Below, piece by piece: positions 9,121 through 18,924 of a DNA stretch of 64,000 bases (position 1 is its first letter; each line of letters opens with the position of its first letter). The notes under the pieces are model-generated. The model was not told where the DNA came from. It was given only the letters and a program-made list of their open reading frames with translations, and did not search any database. The DNA is taken from NCBI RefSeq assembly GCF_013214175.1, contig NZ_JABSPA010000003.1:186001-250000 (forward strand), given 5' to 3'. The position numbers and the translations under genes were made by a program. The stretch is from Colwellia sp. GTDB taxonomy: Bacteria; Pseudomonadota; Gammaproteobacteria; Enterobacterales; Alteromonadaceae.

Positions 9121-9622
9121 TAAAGGCTCCTTTATCTTCTTTATAGTTAATAACGGTGATACTACCTGTCGTCAAATCTAAAATAACACTACGACCATGT
9201 TGACCTAAAGTATCTTGCTTACCAATAGTTAGCGCGTTTTTCTTTGCCCAGTTTTCGGCAAACTTAACATTAACTTCGCCAATGGAAGGAGAAGTTAAAC
9301 TAGGGTACATATTACTGCCGCCATAAAGTGCTAAATCATATTCATCTAATGGGTGAAGTAAGGCCATTTTTTTTAATAAATAATCCAGAGCTTGGTCTCC
9401 ATAACGATATTTTTGCATTACTTGTGATGATTTAGTGTTATCTGCTTCTTGTGTTAATAAGTAGTGACACATGCCAGCCGTTTTACTCTTTGCATGCCAA
9501 ATAGTAACCGCCACACAAGAGCCTAAAATTGTTTTTAACTGTTTAATCGCCTTACTTTCTTGCTGCTGAGAAAAGTACACCTCGCCTGGCTGTAAAGTAA
9601 TGCCGCTATTACCTTGGCTCAT
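9110..9622 (-). CDS. cheD: CheD chemoreceptor glutamine deamidase
   Basis: A 170-residue CheD. The active-site Cys36 in TILGSCVAV and His53 in AGMCHYLL are 17 residues apart, as in the Thermotoga enzyme (Cys27/His44), with a Thr just before the Cys loop. CheD converts receptor glutamines to glutamates and in some bacteria binds CheC. No cheC or cheX gene is in this operon, so only the deamidase role and CheB/CheR-linked adaptation are supported. The ATG at 9622 lies behind a GGAGAAGG sequence. It sits between cheR and cheB, overlapping cheB, an order shared with the Vibrio cholerae cluster III genes. Confidence 0.95.
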   Translation of the reverse strand: MSQGNSGITLQPGEVYFSQQQESKAIKQLKTILGSCVAVTIWHAKSKTAGMCHYLLTQEADNTKSSQVMQKYRYGDQALDYLLKKMALLHPLDEYDLALYGGSNMYPSLTSPSIGEVNVKFAENWAKKNALTIGKQDTLGQHGRSVILDLTTGSITVINYKEDKGAFSDH

Positions 9623-9664
9623 CGACCTTCTCCTAATAAACTACCTTTACTTTATTGGCCATGC

Positions 9665-10477
9665 TTAACTTGTACGTTGATAAATTGCTGGTTTTATTAA
9701 TTCAAATGAATGCTCTAAACCATGTAAGGTTTCGGAGTGGCTAATAAAGAGATAGCCATCTTTATTTAGACATTGTTGCAGACCCTTAATTATTTTTTGA
9801 CGCGTTTTATCATCAAAATAAATCATCACATTACGAATAAAGATAAGATCAAATTTTCCTAAACTGGCCATGTTGTCAAGTAAGTTGAAATAGAAAAAGT
9901 GTAGCCGCTTTCTTAATTCAGGTTTTACTCTCATATAACCTTCAAATTCGTCAGTGCCTTTAACGCAATAAGTTTGTCGGTACTTTTTAGGAAGTAATTT
10001 AGTTCTATCATCAATATATATTCCTTTGCGAGCGTGGGCTAATACTGACTTGTTAACATCAGATGCGACAACTGACCAAGGCGTAGGGCAATGTTCATTA
10101 AGCAGCATGGCAATACTGTAAGGCTCTTCACCTGAAGAGCTAGCAGCGCTCCATACTTTATACTCTCGGTTAGGGTTTATCTTTGGCAGGATTGCATTGG
10201 CCAAATATTCAAAATGCTTTTCTTCTCGAAAGAAAAAAGTTTCATTGGTGGTCATCAACTCTAAGGCAACTTCTAGTTCATGACTATTCTCAGGATTGGT
10301 AATGAAGCGAAAATAATCAGAGAAGCCATTAACTTGGCTATGTTTAACGCGATTTAACAGACGATGACCTAGCATCATGCGTTTTTGCTTGGCTAAATGA
10401 ATACCTAATTTGTCATAAACTAGCTTTTGAAAGAGGGTATAAACCTCCTCAGAAGGTAGTGTTTCCAATGTACTCAT
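9665..10477 (-). CDS. cheR: CheR chemotaxis methyltransferase
   Basis: A 270-residue SAM-dependent methyltransferase. An N-terminal helical domain (up to about residue 80, ending with MTTNETFFFRE) precedes the Rossmann-type domain with YKVWSAASSSGEEPYSIAML (SAM loop), VVASDVNKSVLAHAR and FDLIFIRNVMIYFD. It methylates glutamates on MCPs. The start is placed at ATG 10477 rather than the upstream ATG 10495 because AAGGG lies 7-9 bases before it. It follows the MCP gene after about 100 bp and precedes cheD by 42 bp. Confidence 0.96.
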   Translation of the reverse strand: MSTLETLPSEEVYTLFQKLVYDKLGIHLAKQKRMMLGHRLLNRVKHSQVNGFSDYFRFITNPENSHELEVALELMTTNETFFFREEKHFEYLANAILPKINPNREYKVWSAASSSGEEPYSIAMLLNEHCPTPWSVVASDVNKSVLAHARKGIYIDDRTKLLPKKYRQTYCVKGTDEFEGYMRVKPELRKRLHFFYFNLLDNMASLGKFDLIFIRNVMIYFDDKTRQKIIKGLQQCLNKDGYLFISHSETLHGLEHSFELIKPAIYQRTS

Positions 10478-10577
10478 TATGGTTAACCCTTGCATTATGT
10501 AACCTTAACCCTTTATGAGCTACTAATTGCCACTGTGAGGTGAGTAATTAGTAGCTCAGTGTTATCGCTAATAAAGC

Positions 10578-12254
10578 TTAATAGCTGACAAATTTATCAT
10601 CATCATCATCTCTATTACTGCCATCTTTAATTAACTTACTCGCCGATCTTTTAGGTTTCGAACTTAAACTAGTATTTATTGATGAGCTGTTACTTGATGA
10701 TATAGCTTTAGCTAGAGGAGAGGCTTCTAAGGTAAAATAGTTTACCGATTCTTGTAGCTGTAATGCTTGAGCATTCATTTCTTCCGAGGTTGCACTGAGC
10801 TCTTCAGAAGCGGCGGCATTATGTTGCATCGTTTGATTTACTTGAGCAATAGCTTCATTAATTTGATGAACCCCAGAGGCTTGTTCTGAAGAAGCAGCGG
10901 CAATTTCTTGTACCAAATCTGCCGTTTTATTAATAGAAGGTACCATTTCTTTTAGCGATTTCCCGGCCAAATCGGCACGTTTTACGCTATCTTTAGCTAA
11001 TTCGCCAATTTCTTGAGCTGCAATTTGACTGCGCTCAGCAAGCTTTCTTACTTCGGAGGCAACCACAGCGAAACCTTTACCGTGATCTCCCGCACGACCC
11101 GCTTCAATAGCGGCGTTAAGTGCTAAAAGGTTGGTCTGGTATGCTATATCATCAATAACACTTATTTTTTCGGCAATCTTTTGCATGGCATCAACGGTTT
11201 CCGATACGGCTTCGCCACCAATGGTAGCCTCTTTTGACGCTTGTTGCGCCATACCATTGGTAATGCCAGCATTTTCATTATTTTGTGAAATGGAAGCAGA
11301 CATTTGCTCCATTGAGGCCGAAGTCTCTTCAACACTGGCAGCTTGTACTGAAGCACCTTTAGCAATAGTTTGTGCGGTGGAGTTTACTTCTGTGGAGGCG
11401 GAAGACAAAGCTTCTGAAGAGGATCTTACATCGTGAATAATGGTGGCTAATTGGTTTTTCATGTTAGTGATGCTATAAAGCAGGGAGTTTTTATCATTGT
11501 GCTTTAATTCAATTTCAATACTTAAGTCACCATTGGCAACTTGATTACAAACATGCGCGGCATAGCGAGGATCACCACCTAATGTTTTAAATAAATCATT
11601 AAAGATAAATACCATTAAGCCTAAAATAATAAAGCCTTCAATAAAAGAAAAAGTGATTAAAGCAGATTTGTTTTTAGCAAACTCTTCCTCCATGGCAATA
11701 TGATTATCAGCAATTATTTCCTTGAAGTCTCTTTCTGTATTTTCAGCTAATTCGGTCATGCCTTTACTCGCTGGTCTATCAACACCACTGACACTTTTAT
11801 CTACCTTCTTCCCTGTTAAGGGGTCTTTACTATTAAAATTATCCAAGGCTTTTAAGTAGGCAACTTTTAGCTGCTCATGGGCCAGTTTAACTTCCTCTAT
11901 GGCTTGAGAATCAAGGGATAACTCTTTGGATTTTTTAATAGCGTGAGATAATAATGTTTGTACTTTATCAGAGCTTGTTTTAAATCTAGTTTGATACTTA
12001 TCAAACTGTTTTTTATCATTTCCTCGAATTAAGATGTTTTTCCATTCTTGCACTTGAGTTTTAAAAATTACATGAGCATTGGTTAAAGCTGTTAATATCT
12101 CAACATTTTGTTTAACTAAAATAAAGCTCTTTTCGGTTGAATCTCGAAATTTCGACAGTTCATTGACTGCCTCCCAGCTTAACAATACTAGTGATAATAC
12201 TACCAGAAGTCCCAAAAATAGAACTTTGGCTTTTAAGCTTATTCTTTCTAACAT
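10578..12254 (-). CDS. Methyl-accepting chemotaxis protein (transmembrane)
   Basis: A 558-residue receptor. TM1 is near residues 9-27, followed by a periplasmic helical sensory region of about 165 residues rich in Lys. TM2 lies around [16 protein letters not shown], then a HAMP segment of the [20 protein letters not shown] type. The cytoplasmic coiled coil has the CheA/CheW-binding tip [20 protein letters not shown] and continues to [12 protein letters not shown]. The C-terminus is Ser/Lys/Asp rich and lacks a CheR-docking NWETF pentapeptide. The ligand is unknown. I chose ATG 12254, preceded by AGAGGATAACAAC, over a TTG seven codons upstream. It lies between cheW and cheR in the operon and is presumably its dedicated receptor. 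Confidence 0.95.
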   Translation of the reverse strand: MLERISLKAKVLFLGLLVVLSLVLLSWEAVNELSKFRDSTEKSFILVKQNVEILTALTNAHVIFKTQVQEWKNILIRGNDKKQFDKYQTRFKTSSDKVQTLLSHAIKKSKELSLDSQAIEEVKLAHEQLKVAYLKALDNFNSKDPLTGKKVDKSVSGVDRPASKGMTELAENTERDFKEIIADNHIAMEEEFAKNKSALITFSFIEGFIILGLMVFIFNDLFKTLGGDPRYAAHVCNQVANGDLSIEIELKHNDKNSLLYSITNMKNQLATIIHDVRSSSEALSSASTEVNSTAQTIAKGASVQAASVEETSASMEQMSASISQNNENAGITNGMAQQASKEATIGGEAVSETVDAMQKIAEKISVIDDIAYQTNLLALNAAIEAGRAGDHGKGFAVVASEVRKLAERSQIAAQEIGELAKDSVKRADLAGKSLKEMVPSINKTADLVQEIAAASSEQASGVHQINEAIAQVNQTMQHNAAASEELSATSEEMNAQALQLQESVNYFTLEASPLAKAISSSNSSSINTSLSSKPKRSASKLIKDGSNRDDDDDKFVSY

Positions 12255-12295
12255 GTTGTTATCCTCTGCTCTCAAAATTATATTTAGTGACTGTT

Positions 12296-12772
12296 TTATT
12301 GCAGCTCTGCTTCAACTAAGTGGGCTAATTCCACCGGCGATAATGTTTTTTCAGCATCTAATAGCACAATAAATTCATCATCTTTTTTGGCTATACCTTG
12401 AATAAATTCAGCTCTTATTTTGGCTCCAAAAGCAGGGGCGTCTTCAATATCGTTAGCGGAAATATCGATAACTTCATTGACGGCATCTGCCAGTAAACCT
12501 AAGACACAATGTTGTTCGCTAGAGTGTAATTCAATGACGATGACACACGTTCTTTTATGTATGGTAATAGGTTGGCGACCTAAGCGAACGCTCAAGTCGA
12601 TTACCGGGACCACTTCACCACGTAGGTTTATTACCCCAGATATAAATTGCGGCATTAATGGCACCTGCGTGATACCTGCGTATTCAATAATCTCTCTCGT
12701 TTGATGCAAGTCCATACCAAAATGCTCATCTGCAATGGTAAAGGTTAAGAACTGGCTGGTTTTATCCACCAT
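12296..12772 (-). CDS. cheW: CheW coupling protein
   Basis: A 158-residue single CheW domain: [23 protein letters not shown], the receptor-contact segment [24 protein letters not shown] and a C-terminal [12 protein letters not shown] strand. It links MCPs to the CheA P5 domain. Only one cheW is visible here, whereas the related Vibrio cluster carries two. It follows cheA across a 112-bp gap without obvious terminator and precedes the MCP gene by about 40 bp. Confidence 0.96.
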   Translation of the reverse strand: MVDKTSQFLTFTIADEHFGMDLHQTREIIEYAGITQVPLMPQFISGVINLRGEVVPVIDLSVRLGRQPITIHKRTCVIVIELHSSEQHCVLGLLADAVNEVIDISANDIEDAPAFGAKIRAEFIQGIAKKDDEFIVLLDAEKTLSPVELAHLVEAELQ

Positions 12773-12884
12773 TGTATCCTCCGAATTATCATTTACTTAC
12801 GTGTTAAGTAAGCTACTTCTTAAAAGCTTATTACTTGCTGTTTTTACTTTTACCCATTTTTTGGTAATAAACTTTCGGGTACGA

Positions 12885-15104
12885 TTATTTATCTGGGCTA
12901 TTAATACTCTCAGGGTAAGAAATCTTGTTGGCTATTTCATTGGCGATAGCTAATTCAATTAACTGTGGTACATCTAAAATAAAAGCTATCTCACCATTGC
13001 CGAGTAAGCTAGAGCCACCTATACCTTTAAGGGCTTTAAAAATAGGCCCTAATGGTTTGACAACGGTTTGAATTTCGCCATTAAGTCTATCGACAGCGAT
13101 ACCCGCAACATCACTGCCAAACTGAACTATAACTAACTCTCTTTTAGCGGTATGCCTCGTCATATGATCGACAGCTTTCATCTTTTGGCTTGGGGCAAGG
13201 TTAAATATTTCGGACATATTTAGATAAGGGATCATATCGCCACGTAAATTAATACAATGCCGACCTTTAATGTCTTGGTGATTGGACAAATCTATACATT
13301 CTATGATGGTCGCTTGTGGAATAATAAAGTGTGTGCCTTTAGCTTCTACGTGAAAACCATCAATAATAGCGAGTGTCAGTGGGAGTCGGATTTTAAACTC
13401 TGAACCAAGACCGGTTTTTGAACTGATATCAATACTACCCTGTAATGCTTCGACATTACGTTTTACCACATCCATACCAACCCCACGTCCAGATAGGTTT
13501 GTCACCGTTTCAGCGGTAGAAAAACCAGGGTGAAATATAAGATGAAATAGTTCGTTATCGCTCAATTGAGAGTCATTATTGATAATACCTTTTTCGATAG
13601 CTTTTTCTCTTATGCGCACTTTATTAATACCATTACCATCATCGCTGATGGCAATAACAATGTGCCCGCCTTCATGGTAGGCCGATAGCTTGAGCTGACC
13701 TTTAATGTTTTTTCCTGCAGCTTGTCGATCTTCTGTTGACTCTAGGCCATGGTCCATGGCATTTCGAACAATATGAGTAAGTGGATCACCCAGTTTTTCC
13801 ACCATCAAGCGATCTAGCTCAGTATCTGCGCCATCTATAATTAATTCTACTTCCTTACCTAGTTCTTGAGAGGTATCTCTGACAAGGCGTTTAAAGCGCT
13901 GAAAGGTGCCACCAATAGGGACCATTCTCAAACTTAAGGCGGCATCACGGATTTGATTAGTAAAATTATCAAAATCGTCAACGGCTTCTATTAGCGGGGG
14001 ATTTTTACTGTCTTTAGAGAGCAACTCAATGCGTTGTTGATTAATGACTAATTCACCTATGAGGTTAATTAAATGGTCTAATCGGCTTGAGTCAATACGA
14101 ATCTGTTTGCCTTCAGGGGCTTGGGTTTTAGCTTGCTTCTGTTTAGTTAACGCAGCATTTATTGTGGCATCGGAATCTTTTCGTTCTTCAGCAGGTGACT
14201 CGTCGGGTTGATCCGTTACGGTTTTTTCTGCACTTGGTGAAGCTAAAGCCTGCTCGAGAGAGTGTCTAGCCAGTGATCCGCACTTCACCAATATATCACC
14301 AAGCCTTTGATTTTCCTCTGGCAGCTTATCAATTAATGCAAGGTAGTCTTCAATGGTTGCACTGGGTGGTAAAATGGTGATGTCAGAGTCATCTTGGACA
14401 AACATAAAGGTATTTTCTATTTCTTCTAAGCTAGCGTCAGACTGTAGTGCTATTTCATAGGCGAAATAAAGGCTTTCAGCATCAAAGTTATCAAGAGAAG
14501 GGAAGTTATCGATAATGGTTTCTATATGCTTGATCTCACCTAGGCTAGTAAGAAATTTGATGAAAGATAAGGGATCCATGCCATTTTTAAGGCAGTCTGT
14601 TGATAGACGAAGGGAAATATGCCAAAGCTTGTCAGTACCTCCATCATCAGTTAGCTTATTTTCGGGTTGGCTTTCCGTGCCAGTACAAGTTTGTTCTACC
14701 GCTTCAATATTTTCTGTACTTGCCCAAGGAGCTAATGCGGTAAGTAAATCACTGTCTGTTTTTTGTAGGTCCGTTTGTGCATTAAATTCATCGAGTGTGA
14801 CACCAACTAAGCTTTGCATGTGATCACGACATTTGAAAATAACGTTGATTAAATCTGTATCTATTTCGATTTCTTTGTCTCTAGCACGATCGAGTACATT
14901 TTCGACTACATGAGTAAAATTAACAATATGATCTAAGCCAAATATACCTGCAGAGCCTTTGATAGTGTGCGCGGAACGAAAAATATCATTAAGCATTTCG
15001 TCATCACACTCACCCTCATCCATTTTTAGCAGCATATTCTCCATTGACTCTAAATGCTCTTGAGCCTCAACAAAGAAAGTTTGTAATATGGCATCTAAGC
15101 TCAT
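12885..15104 (-). CDS. cheA: CheA chemotaxis histidine kinase
   Basis: A 739-residue kinase with all standard parts. The P1 HPt domain carries the phosphorylated His46 in DIFRSAHTIKGSAG. A long acidic middle region of about 200 residues follows. The P3 dimerisation helices are IRIDSSRLDHLINLIGELVINQQ. The P4 ATPase has N box IVRNAMDHGLE, G1 ISDDGNGI, F box FHPGFSTAETVT and G2 SGRGVGMDVVKRN. P5 is a CheW-like domain at the C-terminus. It autophosphorylates under receptor control and passes phosphate to CheY, CheB and probably the receiver-EAL protein. Its ATG overlaps the stop of the STAS gene by 4 bp. Confidence 0.97.
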   Translation of the reverse strand: MSLDAILQTFFVEAQEHLESMENMLLKMDEGECDDEMLNDIFRSAHTIKGSAGIFGLDHIVNFTHVVENVLDRARDKEIEIDTDLINVIFKCRDHMQSLVGVTLDEFNAQTDLQKTDSDLLTALAPWASTENIEAVEQTCTGTESQPENKLTDDGGTDKLWHISLRLSTDCLKNGMDPLSFIKFLTSLGEIKHIETIIDNFPSLDNFDAESLYFAYEIALQSDASLEEIENTFMFVQDDSDITILPPSATIEDYLALIDKLPEENQRLGDILVKCGSLARHSLEQALASPSAEKTVTDQPDESPAEERKDSDATINAALTKQKQAKTQAPEGKQIRIDSSRLDHLINLIGELVINQQRIELLSKDSKNPPLIEAVDDFDNFTNQIRDAALSLRMVPIGGTFQRFKRLVRDTSQELGKEVELIIDGADTELDRLMVEKLGDPLTHIVRNAMDHGLESTEDRQAAGKNIKGQLKLSAYHEGGHIVIAISDDGNGINKVRIREKAIEKGIINNDSQLSDNELFHLIFHPGFSTAETVTNLSGRGVGMDVVKRNVEALQGSIDISSKTGLGSEFKIRLPLTLAIIDGFHVEAKGTHFIIPQATIIECIDLSNHQDIKGRHCINLRGDMIPYLNMSEIFNLAPSQKMKAVDHMTRHTAKRELVIVQFGSDVAGIAVDRLNGEIQTVVKPLGPIFKALKGIGGSSLLGNGEIAFILDVPQLIELAIANEIANKISYPESINSPDK

Positions 15105-15451
15105 TGCTTATCCTCGGCATTATCCGAGGTCAGTTCGGTCAAATCTTCAAAGTCAATAAAGTAGCGATTTAGTTGAAATAAGTTACTGTAATCGGTTAGT
15201 GCTTCTCCTAAGGTAGTTACTTGGTAACTACTCTTTTGTTCGCTGACTATCTTCATCAGCATAATGAGTAGTTGTACACCTGCGGTATCAATTTCACTAA
15301 TATTTCCAAATTGGAATAATGTAATTTCTTTTACTTTTAGTTGCTGAAAGTGCTGTTGATAAGCATCCATAGCACAGTAAATAGTAAGCTCACCACTAAT
15401 GGTGATTTCAGTACTATTATTCTGCTTTTGAGTGATTTTTATTTCAGCCAT
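15101..15451 (-). CDS. STAS-domain protein of the chemosensory operon
   Basis: A 116-residue single STAS domain (anti-sigma-factor-antagonist fold): ITISGELTIYCAMDAYQQHF, then FGNISEIDTAGVQLLIML. The position normally holding the phosphorylatable Ser of SpoIIAA-type proteins is Thr (IDTAG). Single STAS genes directly before cheA occur in many F-type chemosensory clusters, but their role is not settled; a partner-switch or scaffold function is possible. It overlaps cheA by 4 bp and follows cheY by about 70 bp, so it is clearly part of the operon. Confidence 0.9.
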   Translation of the reverse strand: MAEIKITQKQNNSTEITISGELTIYCAMDAYQQHFQQLKVKEITLFQFGNISEIDTAGVQLLIMLMKIVSEQKSSYQVTTLGEALTDYSNLFQLNRYFIDFEDLTELTSDNAEDKQ

Positions 15452-15520
15452 TTTCTCTCAACCATTGTTATTTATTAAGCCTCCCTGGCGGTAATATCAA
15501 ACTTACTTTTGCTAAAGTTA

Positions 15521-15883
15521 TTAAGTAAGCATAGTCACGGCTTGCAACATTTGTTCGGGTTTAAAGGGTTTTACCATCCAAGCTTTTGCTCCTATCGCTT
15601 TGCCTTGCTGCTTCATATCATCAGATGCTTCTGTGGTAAGCATAATGATAGGGGTAAACTTATATGCAGGCATTTGTTTAATTGCTTTAACCATATCAAT
15701 ACCGCCCATAATAGGCATGTTGACATCGGAGACGATTAAGTGAATTTTCTTACCGTCAAGTTTACTGAGGCCGTCTTTACCATCAACCGCTTCAATAACC
15801 TCATAACCGGCACCTTTTAGCGTCATAGTAATTACTTGTCTGATACTGGCGGAATCATCGACTATTAAAATTGTTTTACTCAT
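15521..15883 (-). CDS. cheY: CheY chemotaxis response regulator
   Basis: A 120-residue receiver with Asp9/10 (LIVDDSASIRQV), phosphoacceptor Asp53 (LIVSDVNMPIMGG), switch Thr (MLTTEA) and Lys105 (MVKPFKP). The form with SASIRQVI and KGAGYEVIEA is the cheA-linked CheY of F7-like clusters rather than the flagellar-operon CheY. It is the likely output to the flagellar motor or to another target. It sits second in the operon, 44 bp after the short MCP gene. Confidence 0.95.
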   Translation of the reverse strand: MSKTILIVDDSASIRQVITMTLKGAGYEVIEAVDGKDGLSKLDGKKIHLIVSDVNMPIMGGIDMVKAIKQMPAYKFTPIIMLTTEASDDMKQQGKAIGAKAWMVKPFKPEQMLQAVTMLT

Positions 15884-15927
15884 ATTTCCCTACTATTTTT
15901 AGTATTAAGTGTTCTTGAGTTGGACTT

Positions 15928-17115
15928 TCAAAAAAAGGTTATTTCATCACTTTTATTATCTTGAGTTTGTTCACTGCCATCATGGACTGACACTTGTTCT
16001 AATGTAGTGTAAGTCCGTTTAATATTATTCAGCCATTGTTGGATATCTACCGGCTCTATCGGCAGTCCTTGACTAATATTGTATTGGCATTGCTGATAGT
16101 TGGGGGCTAGCTTATTCATGTCATCAAAAATATGACCAAGTATTTGGCTTACTCTATCTTGGAATTGTAGTGATACCAGTACATCATCTATCGCCAATTG
16201 AACCGTGGTGTTTTCTTGTTCAAGTTGGTTAGCGCTGAGCATTATTTTTTCCCCTGCGACACTGTAATCATCGATGACTTGTTTTATTGTTTCTTCAGCG
16301 TTGTTAATGATAAGGGCATCTTGCTCGGTAAATTCTTGGGTCTTGGTTAGGGTGTTTTGTAATGTGGCGTTAACTTGCTCAATGGTTTTAGATATTCGGG
16401 ACCCTGTTTCTCCAGAACGCGTTGATAAGGTTCTAACTTCATCGGCAACAACGGCAAAACCTCGTCCAGCTTCACCGGCACGCGCTGCTTCAATAGCGGC
16501 ATTAAGCGCGAGTAAGTTAGTTTGTGAAGCTATCCCTGCAACTTCATCACCCATTTTAGACAGCTCTTCAGCAATGGAGGATAAATTATTTATTTCACTT
16601 AAAATTTGGTCACGACCTACCATGGCGTCGTGTAAGGATTGAATGATGGTATTTAAAGACTGTTCAGATTGACTAATAATATTGGTTAAACCACTTTCGC
16701 CACTCATATCCCCAGTGGTTTCTTGTGATGTTTGAATAGCTTCGGCTAATTGGTCCTTAATTTGAGCAAAATTTGTTGCCAGCTGATTTATATTGTCATC
16801 ACCTTGGCCTCGCGCTAATGACGTTTGTCCAGCCCAAACCTCAATAATTTGGTGTGCTAAATCTAAGTATTGCTCTAAATGGATATTATCTTGCTTGCTT
16901 GTTGAGGATGATTGCTCGGCTTCTAGCAGTTTTTGTTGATATGCCAATGAGATGCTTTTTTGGAAATAAAAACAAGCATAACCCGCTGCAATAACAGCTA
17001 TGCCAAGGATAATTGCTAATAGTATACTTTGCCCACTATCAAGTAGGGCGAGTAATACGGAAATAGTGACAATGATAAAGCTAAGATTTAGTTTTTTTTG
17101 CAGGTCAATAAGCAT
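15928..17115 (-). CDS. Short MCP-like chemoreceptor without periplasmic sensor domain
   Basis: A 395-residue protein with two closely spaced membrane helices (about residues 10-28 and 32-50) and almost no periplasmic loop, then a cytoplasmic coiled coil. The signalling tip [20 protein letters not shown] and the following [16 protein letters not shown] are well conserved, so it should bind CheA/CheW. There is no HAMP domain, and a C-terminal segment follows the coiled coil ([17 protein letters not shown], then [18 protein letters not shown]). Such receptors probably sense an internal or membrane signal, or modify an array. It is first in the operon, so any promoter for the cluster should lie upstream of 17115. 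Confidence 0.9.
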   Translation of the reverse strand: MLIDLQKKLNLSFIIVTISVLLALLDSGQSILLAIILGIAVIAAGYACFYFQKSISLAYQQKLLEAEQSSSTSKQDNIHLEQYLDLAHQIIEVWAGQTSLARGQGDDNINQLATNFAQIKDQLAEAIQTSQETTGDMSGESGLTNIISQSEQSLNTIIQSLHDAMVGRDQILSEINNLSSIAEELSKMGDEVAGIASQTNLLALNAAIEAARAGEAGRGFAVVADEVRTLSTRSGETGSRISKTIEQVNATLQNTLTKTQEFTEQDALIINNAEETIKQVIDDYSVAGEKIMLSANQLEQENTTVQLAIDDVLVSLQFQDRVSQILGHIFDDMNKLAPNYQQCQYNISQGLPIEPVDIQQWLNNIKRTYTTLEQVSVHDGSEQTQDNKSDEITFF

Positions 17116-17488
17116 TATTGTTCCTATAGATGATGGCGTGTGATTTACAATCAGTTCATGGAAACTTTACCTTAAAAATAAAGCTAAAAAAGTAACGCTA
17201 TAAATTAGCGTAGACAATGAAATTAAATAAAACAAGGATTGCTAGTTATATGCTAAGTGACTGTGCAAACTAACTATTGTGATTGTATTGCTTTGGCTAT
17301 TTTAGCTTCTTTTGTCGAGGAAATAGTCATAACAAAAGTTAGCTAGTTACCGCTAAAACTGGGTATAATTCCTTCAACGTTGTTTTGTAGATGTTTTTGT
17401 CACTTTAAGGTGAGATCGTCTGAGCAATAACATCTATATCGCCTGGTTTTTTCCATAAACTTTTAAATGACATTTTGAGGAACGCCTC
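17116..17488. other. Divergent intergenic region upstream of che operon and lipoprotein gene
   Basis: The 373 bp between the che operon start and the lipoprotein gene must hold promoters in both directions. On the minus strand a TAAAGTTT element (plus-strand complement near 17163-17170) matches a sigma-28 -35 box, but no GCCGATAA follows at the right distance. A small palindrome ACGCTA-TAAAT-TAGCGT lies at 17193-17209. TGAGG at 17476-17480 is the ribosome binding site for the lipoprotein. Nothing else is recognisable. Confidence 0.5.
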
Positions 17489-18820
17489 TTGAATAAACAC
17501 CTTATATCTCCATTATTACTCACCCTATTTCTGCAAGGTTGTGGTGGTAGTTCATCTAGCACTCCTCCCGAGCCACCAGAGCCAGTTGAATACAACTTCT
17601 CTTTAACCTCACAATTAACTAATGATTGCGGTATCGATAGCGCCTTCACTGACGTAGAACTTTTACTGCAAGATGAAGCTTGGCAAACACTGGAAGTTTA
17701 TCAACCCGATGAAAGTGGTGTTATTAGCTTTGTTACAGAAAATGAGTTTATTAACTATACCTTGGTTGCTAAAAACCAGCAGGGCAGTGAAGTCGAAGGT
17801 TTAAATGTGGTTAGTTTTTATCAAGCCAGTAGCGCTACGCCTAGCCATTACCAAGCGCAGTTTGATAACGTAGTGGATAATCCCAGCAGTTGTGAGTGTG
17901 TTACGCAGGATCTAAATTTAGCTCACGCTCCATTGGCAATGGAAAGATCGGTGACTAGCTCAGCAAGTATTGATGAGTGGGTGTCTATTGATGAGAGCAA
18001 TACCTTATTTAAAGGTGTAACTGTTTGTCGTGCAATAGATGGTAGTTGGCCATTACATTCATTTTCGGTAGAAGGTCTAGGTTTAAATCAAAGACTTATT
18101 GCAGCAGGTAGCTTTTTTGACCTAAATGCTGAAGCTAATAGCGAAAGTGATTGGTCATTATTTGCTACGCTTCCTGCAACTTCTTACCAGTTAACTCCAC
18201 CGTATCAAGAGCTCAGCAGTGTTCAGTTAATTGACGGTGAGCAACACTTTCCCATGCAGGTAGCTGAAGGTGAGCAGAGCTTACTAATTTTTGATAATCA
18301 CATAAATACCTTTAAAAGTTATTATCAATCTCAAGCTTCAGTCACTTTTCCGCTAATTGACAGTATTAAAGAAAGTGCCGTTAGTAAAAATATTCATCGA
18401 GTAACTTCAACCGAAGCACAAACGTCAATAGACGTAAAGGCTAGTGCGTATAAACCTAATTTTGATTACCCTACATTTGAAGAAATTAAAGGCGATGGTA
18501 GTTACAACTATGGCACTGTTGCCGGTTTCCCTATGGCGATTATTAATTTCACTTTTACTGGTTTATCCATGCCGGTAAAGTGGACTTTTTATGGCCCTGA
18601 AAAGGGAGAGTTAGCGATAAGTGTACCTTTAACTGGCTATGCAGATATTATTGATATTAGGACTAGGAAAGAAGCCATAGATGTACGCTTAGTTAAGAGT
18701 CTGGATACCAATAATTATCATGATTATATTAAACATTATCAGGGAAATAGCTCTGCGAATATGACTAGTGATTTTGCTAAAGAGATGACTTCAGCAGAGC
18801 TTGATCGTAAATTTTACTAG
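17489..18820 (+). CDS. Predicted lipoprotein of unknown function
   Basis: A 443-residue protein starting at TTG 17489, chosen because TGAGG is eight bases upstream and because the frame gives a proper type II signal peptide. The lipobox LQGC puts the lipidated Cys at residue 18, followed by a Gly/Ser/Pro-rich linker (GGSSSSTPPEPPEP) typical of outer-membrane lipoproteins. The mature part looks beta-rich with several Cys (NDCGID, SCECV). I recognise no family or catalytic motif. It lies between the che operon and the B12 receptors, in opposite orientation to both, and ends at a bidirectional terminator shared with the first BtuB gene. Confidence 0.75.
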   Translation: MNKHLISPLLLTLFLQGCGGSSSSTPPEPPEPVEYNFSLTSQLTNDCGIDSAFTDVELLLQDEAWQTLEVYQPDESGVISFVTENEFINYTLVAKNQQGSEVEGLNVVSFYQASSATPSHYQAQFDNVVDNPSSCECVTQDLNLAHAPLAMERSVTSSASIDEWVSIDESNTLFKGVTVCRAIDGSWPLHSFSVEGLGLNQRLIAAGSFFDLNAEANSESDWSLFATLPATSYQLTPPYQELSSVQLIDGEQHFPMQVAEGEQSLLIFDNHINTFKSYYQSQASVTFPLIDSIKESAVSKNIHRVTSTEAQTSIDVKASAYKPNFDYPTFEEIKGDGSYNYGTVAGFPMAIINFTFTGLSMPVKWTFYGPEKGELAISVPLTGYADIIDIRTRKEAIDVRLVKSLDTNNYHDYIKHYQGNSSANMTSDFAKEMTSAELDRKFY

Positions 18821-18864
18821 CTTAACTTAAATCTATTCAGTTTTAATTTACTATTCTAAGTAAT

Positions 18865-18890
18865 AAAAAGCCTGCGATTGCAGGCTTTTT
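18865..18890. terminator. Bidirectional rho-independent terminator
   Basis: Stem GCCTGC/GCAGGC with loop GATT, flanked by five A on the left and five T on the right. It can stop transcripts of the lipoprotein (plus) and of the first BtuB gene (minus). Confidence 0.9.
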
Positions 18891-18924
18891 ATGTGAAAAC
18901 TATGACCAGCCTAACTAAGTTGGC

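Noticed and set aside
17116-17200. Sigma-28 promoter for the che operon
   Set aside because: A TAAAGTTT box is present on the minus strand but no GCCGATAA-like -10 occurs at 10-12 bases, so the call is not supported.
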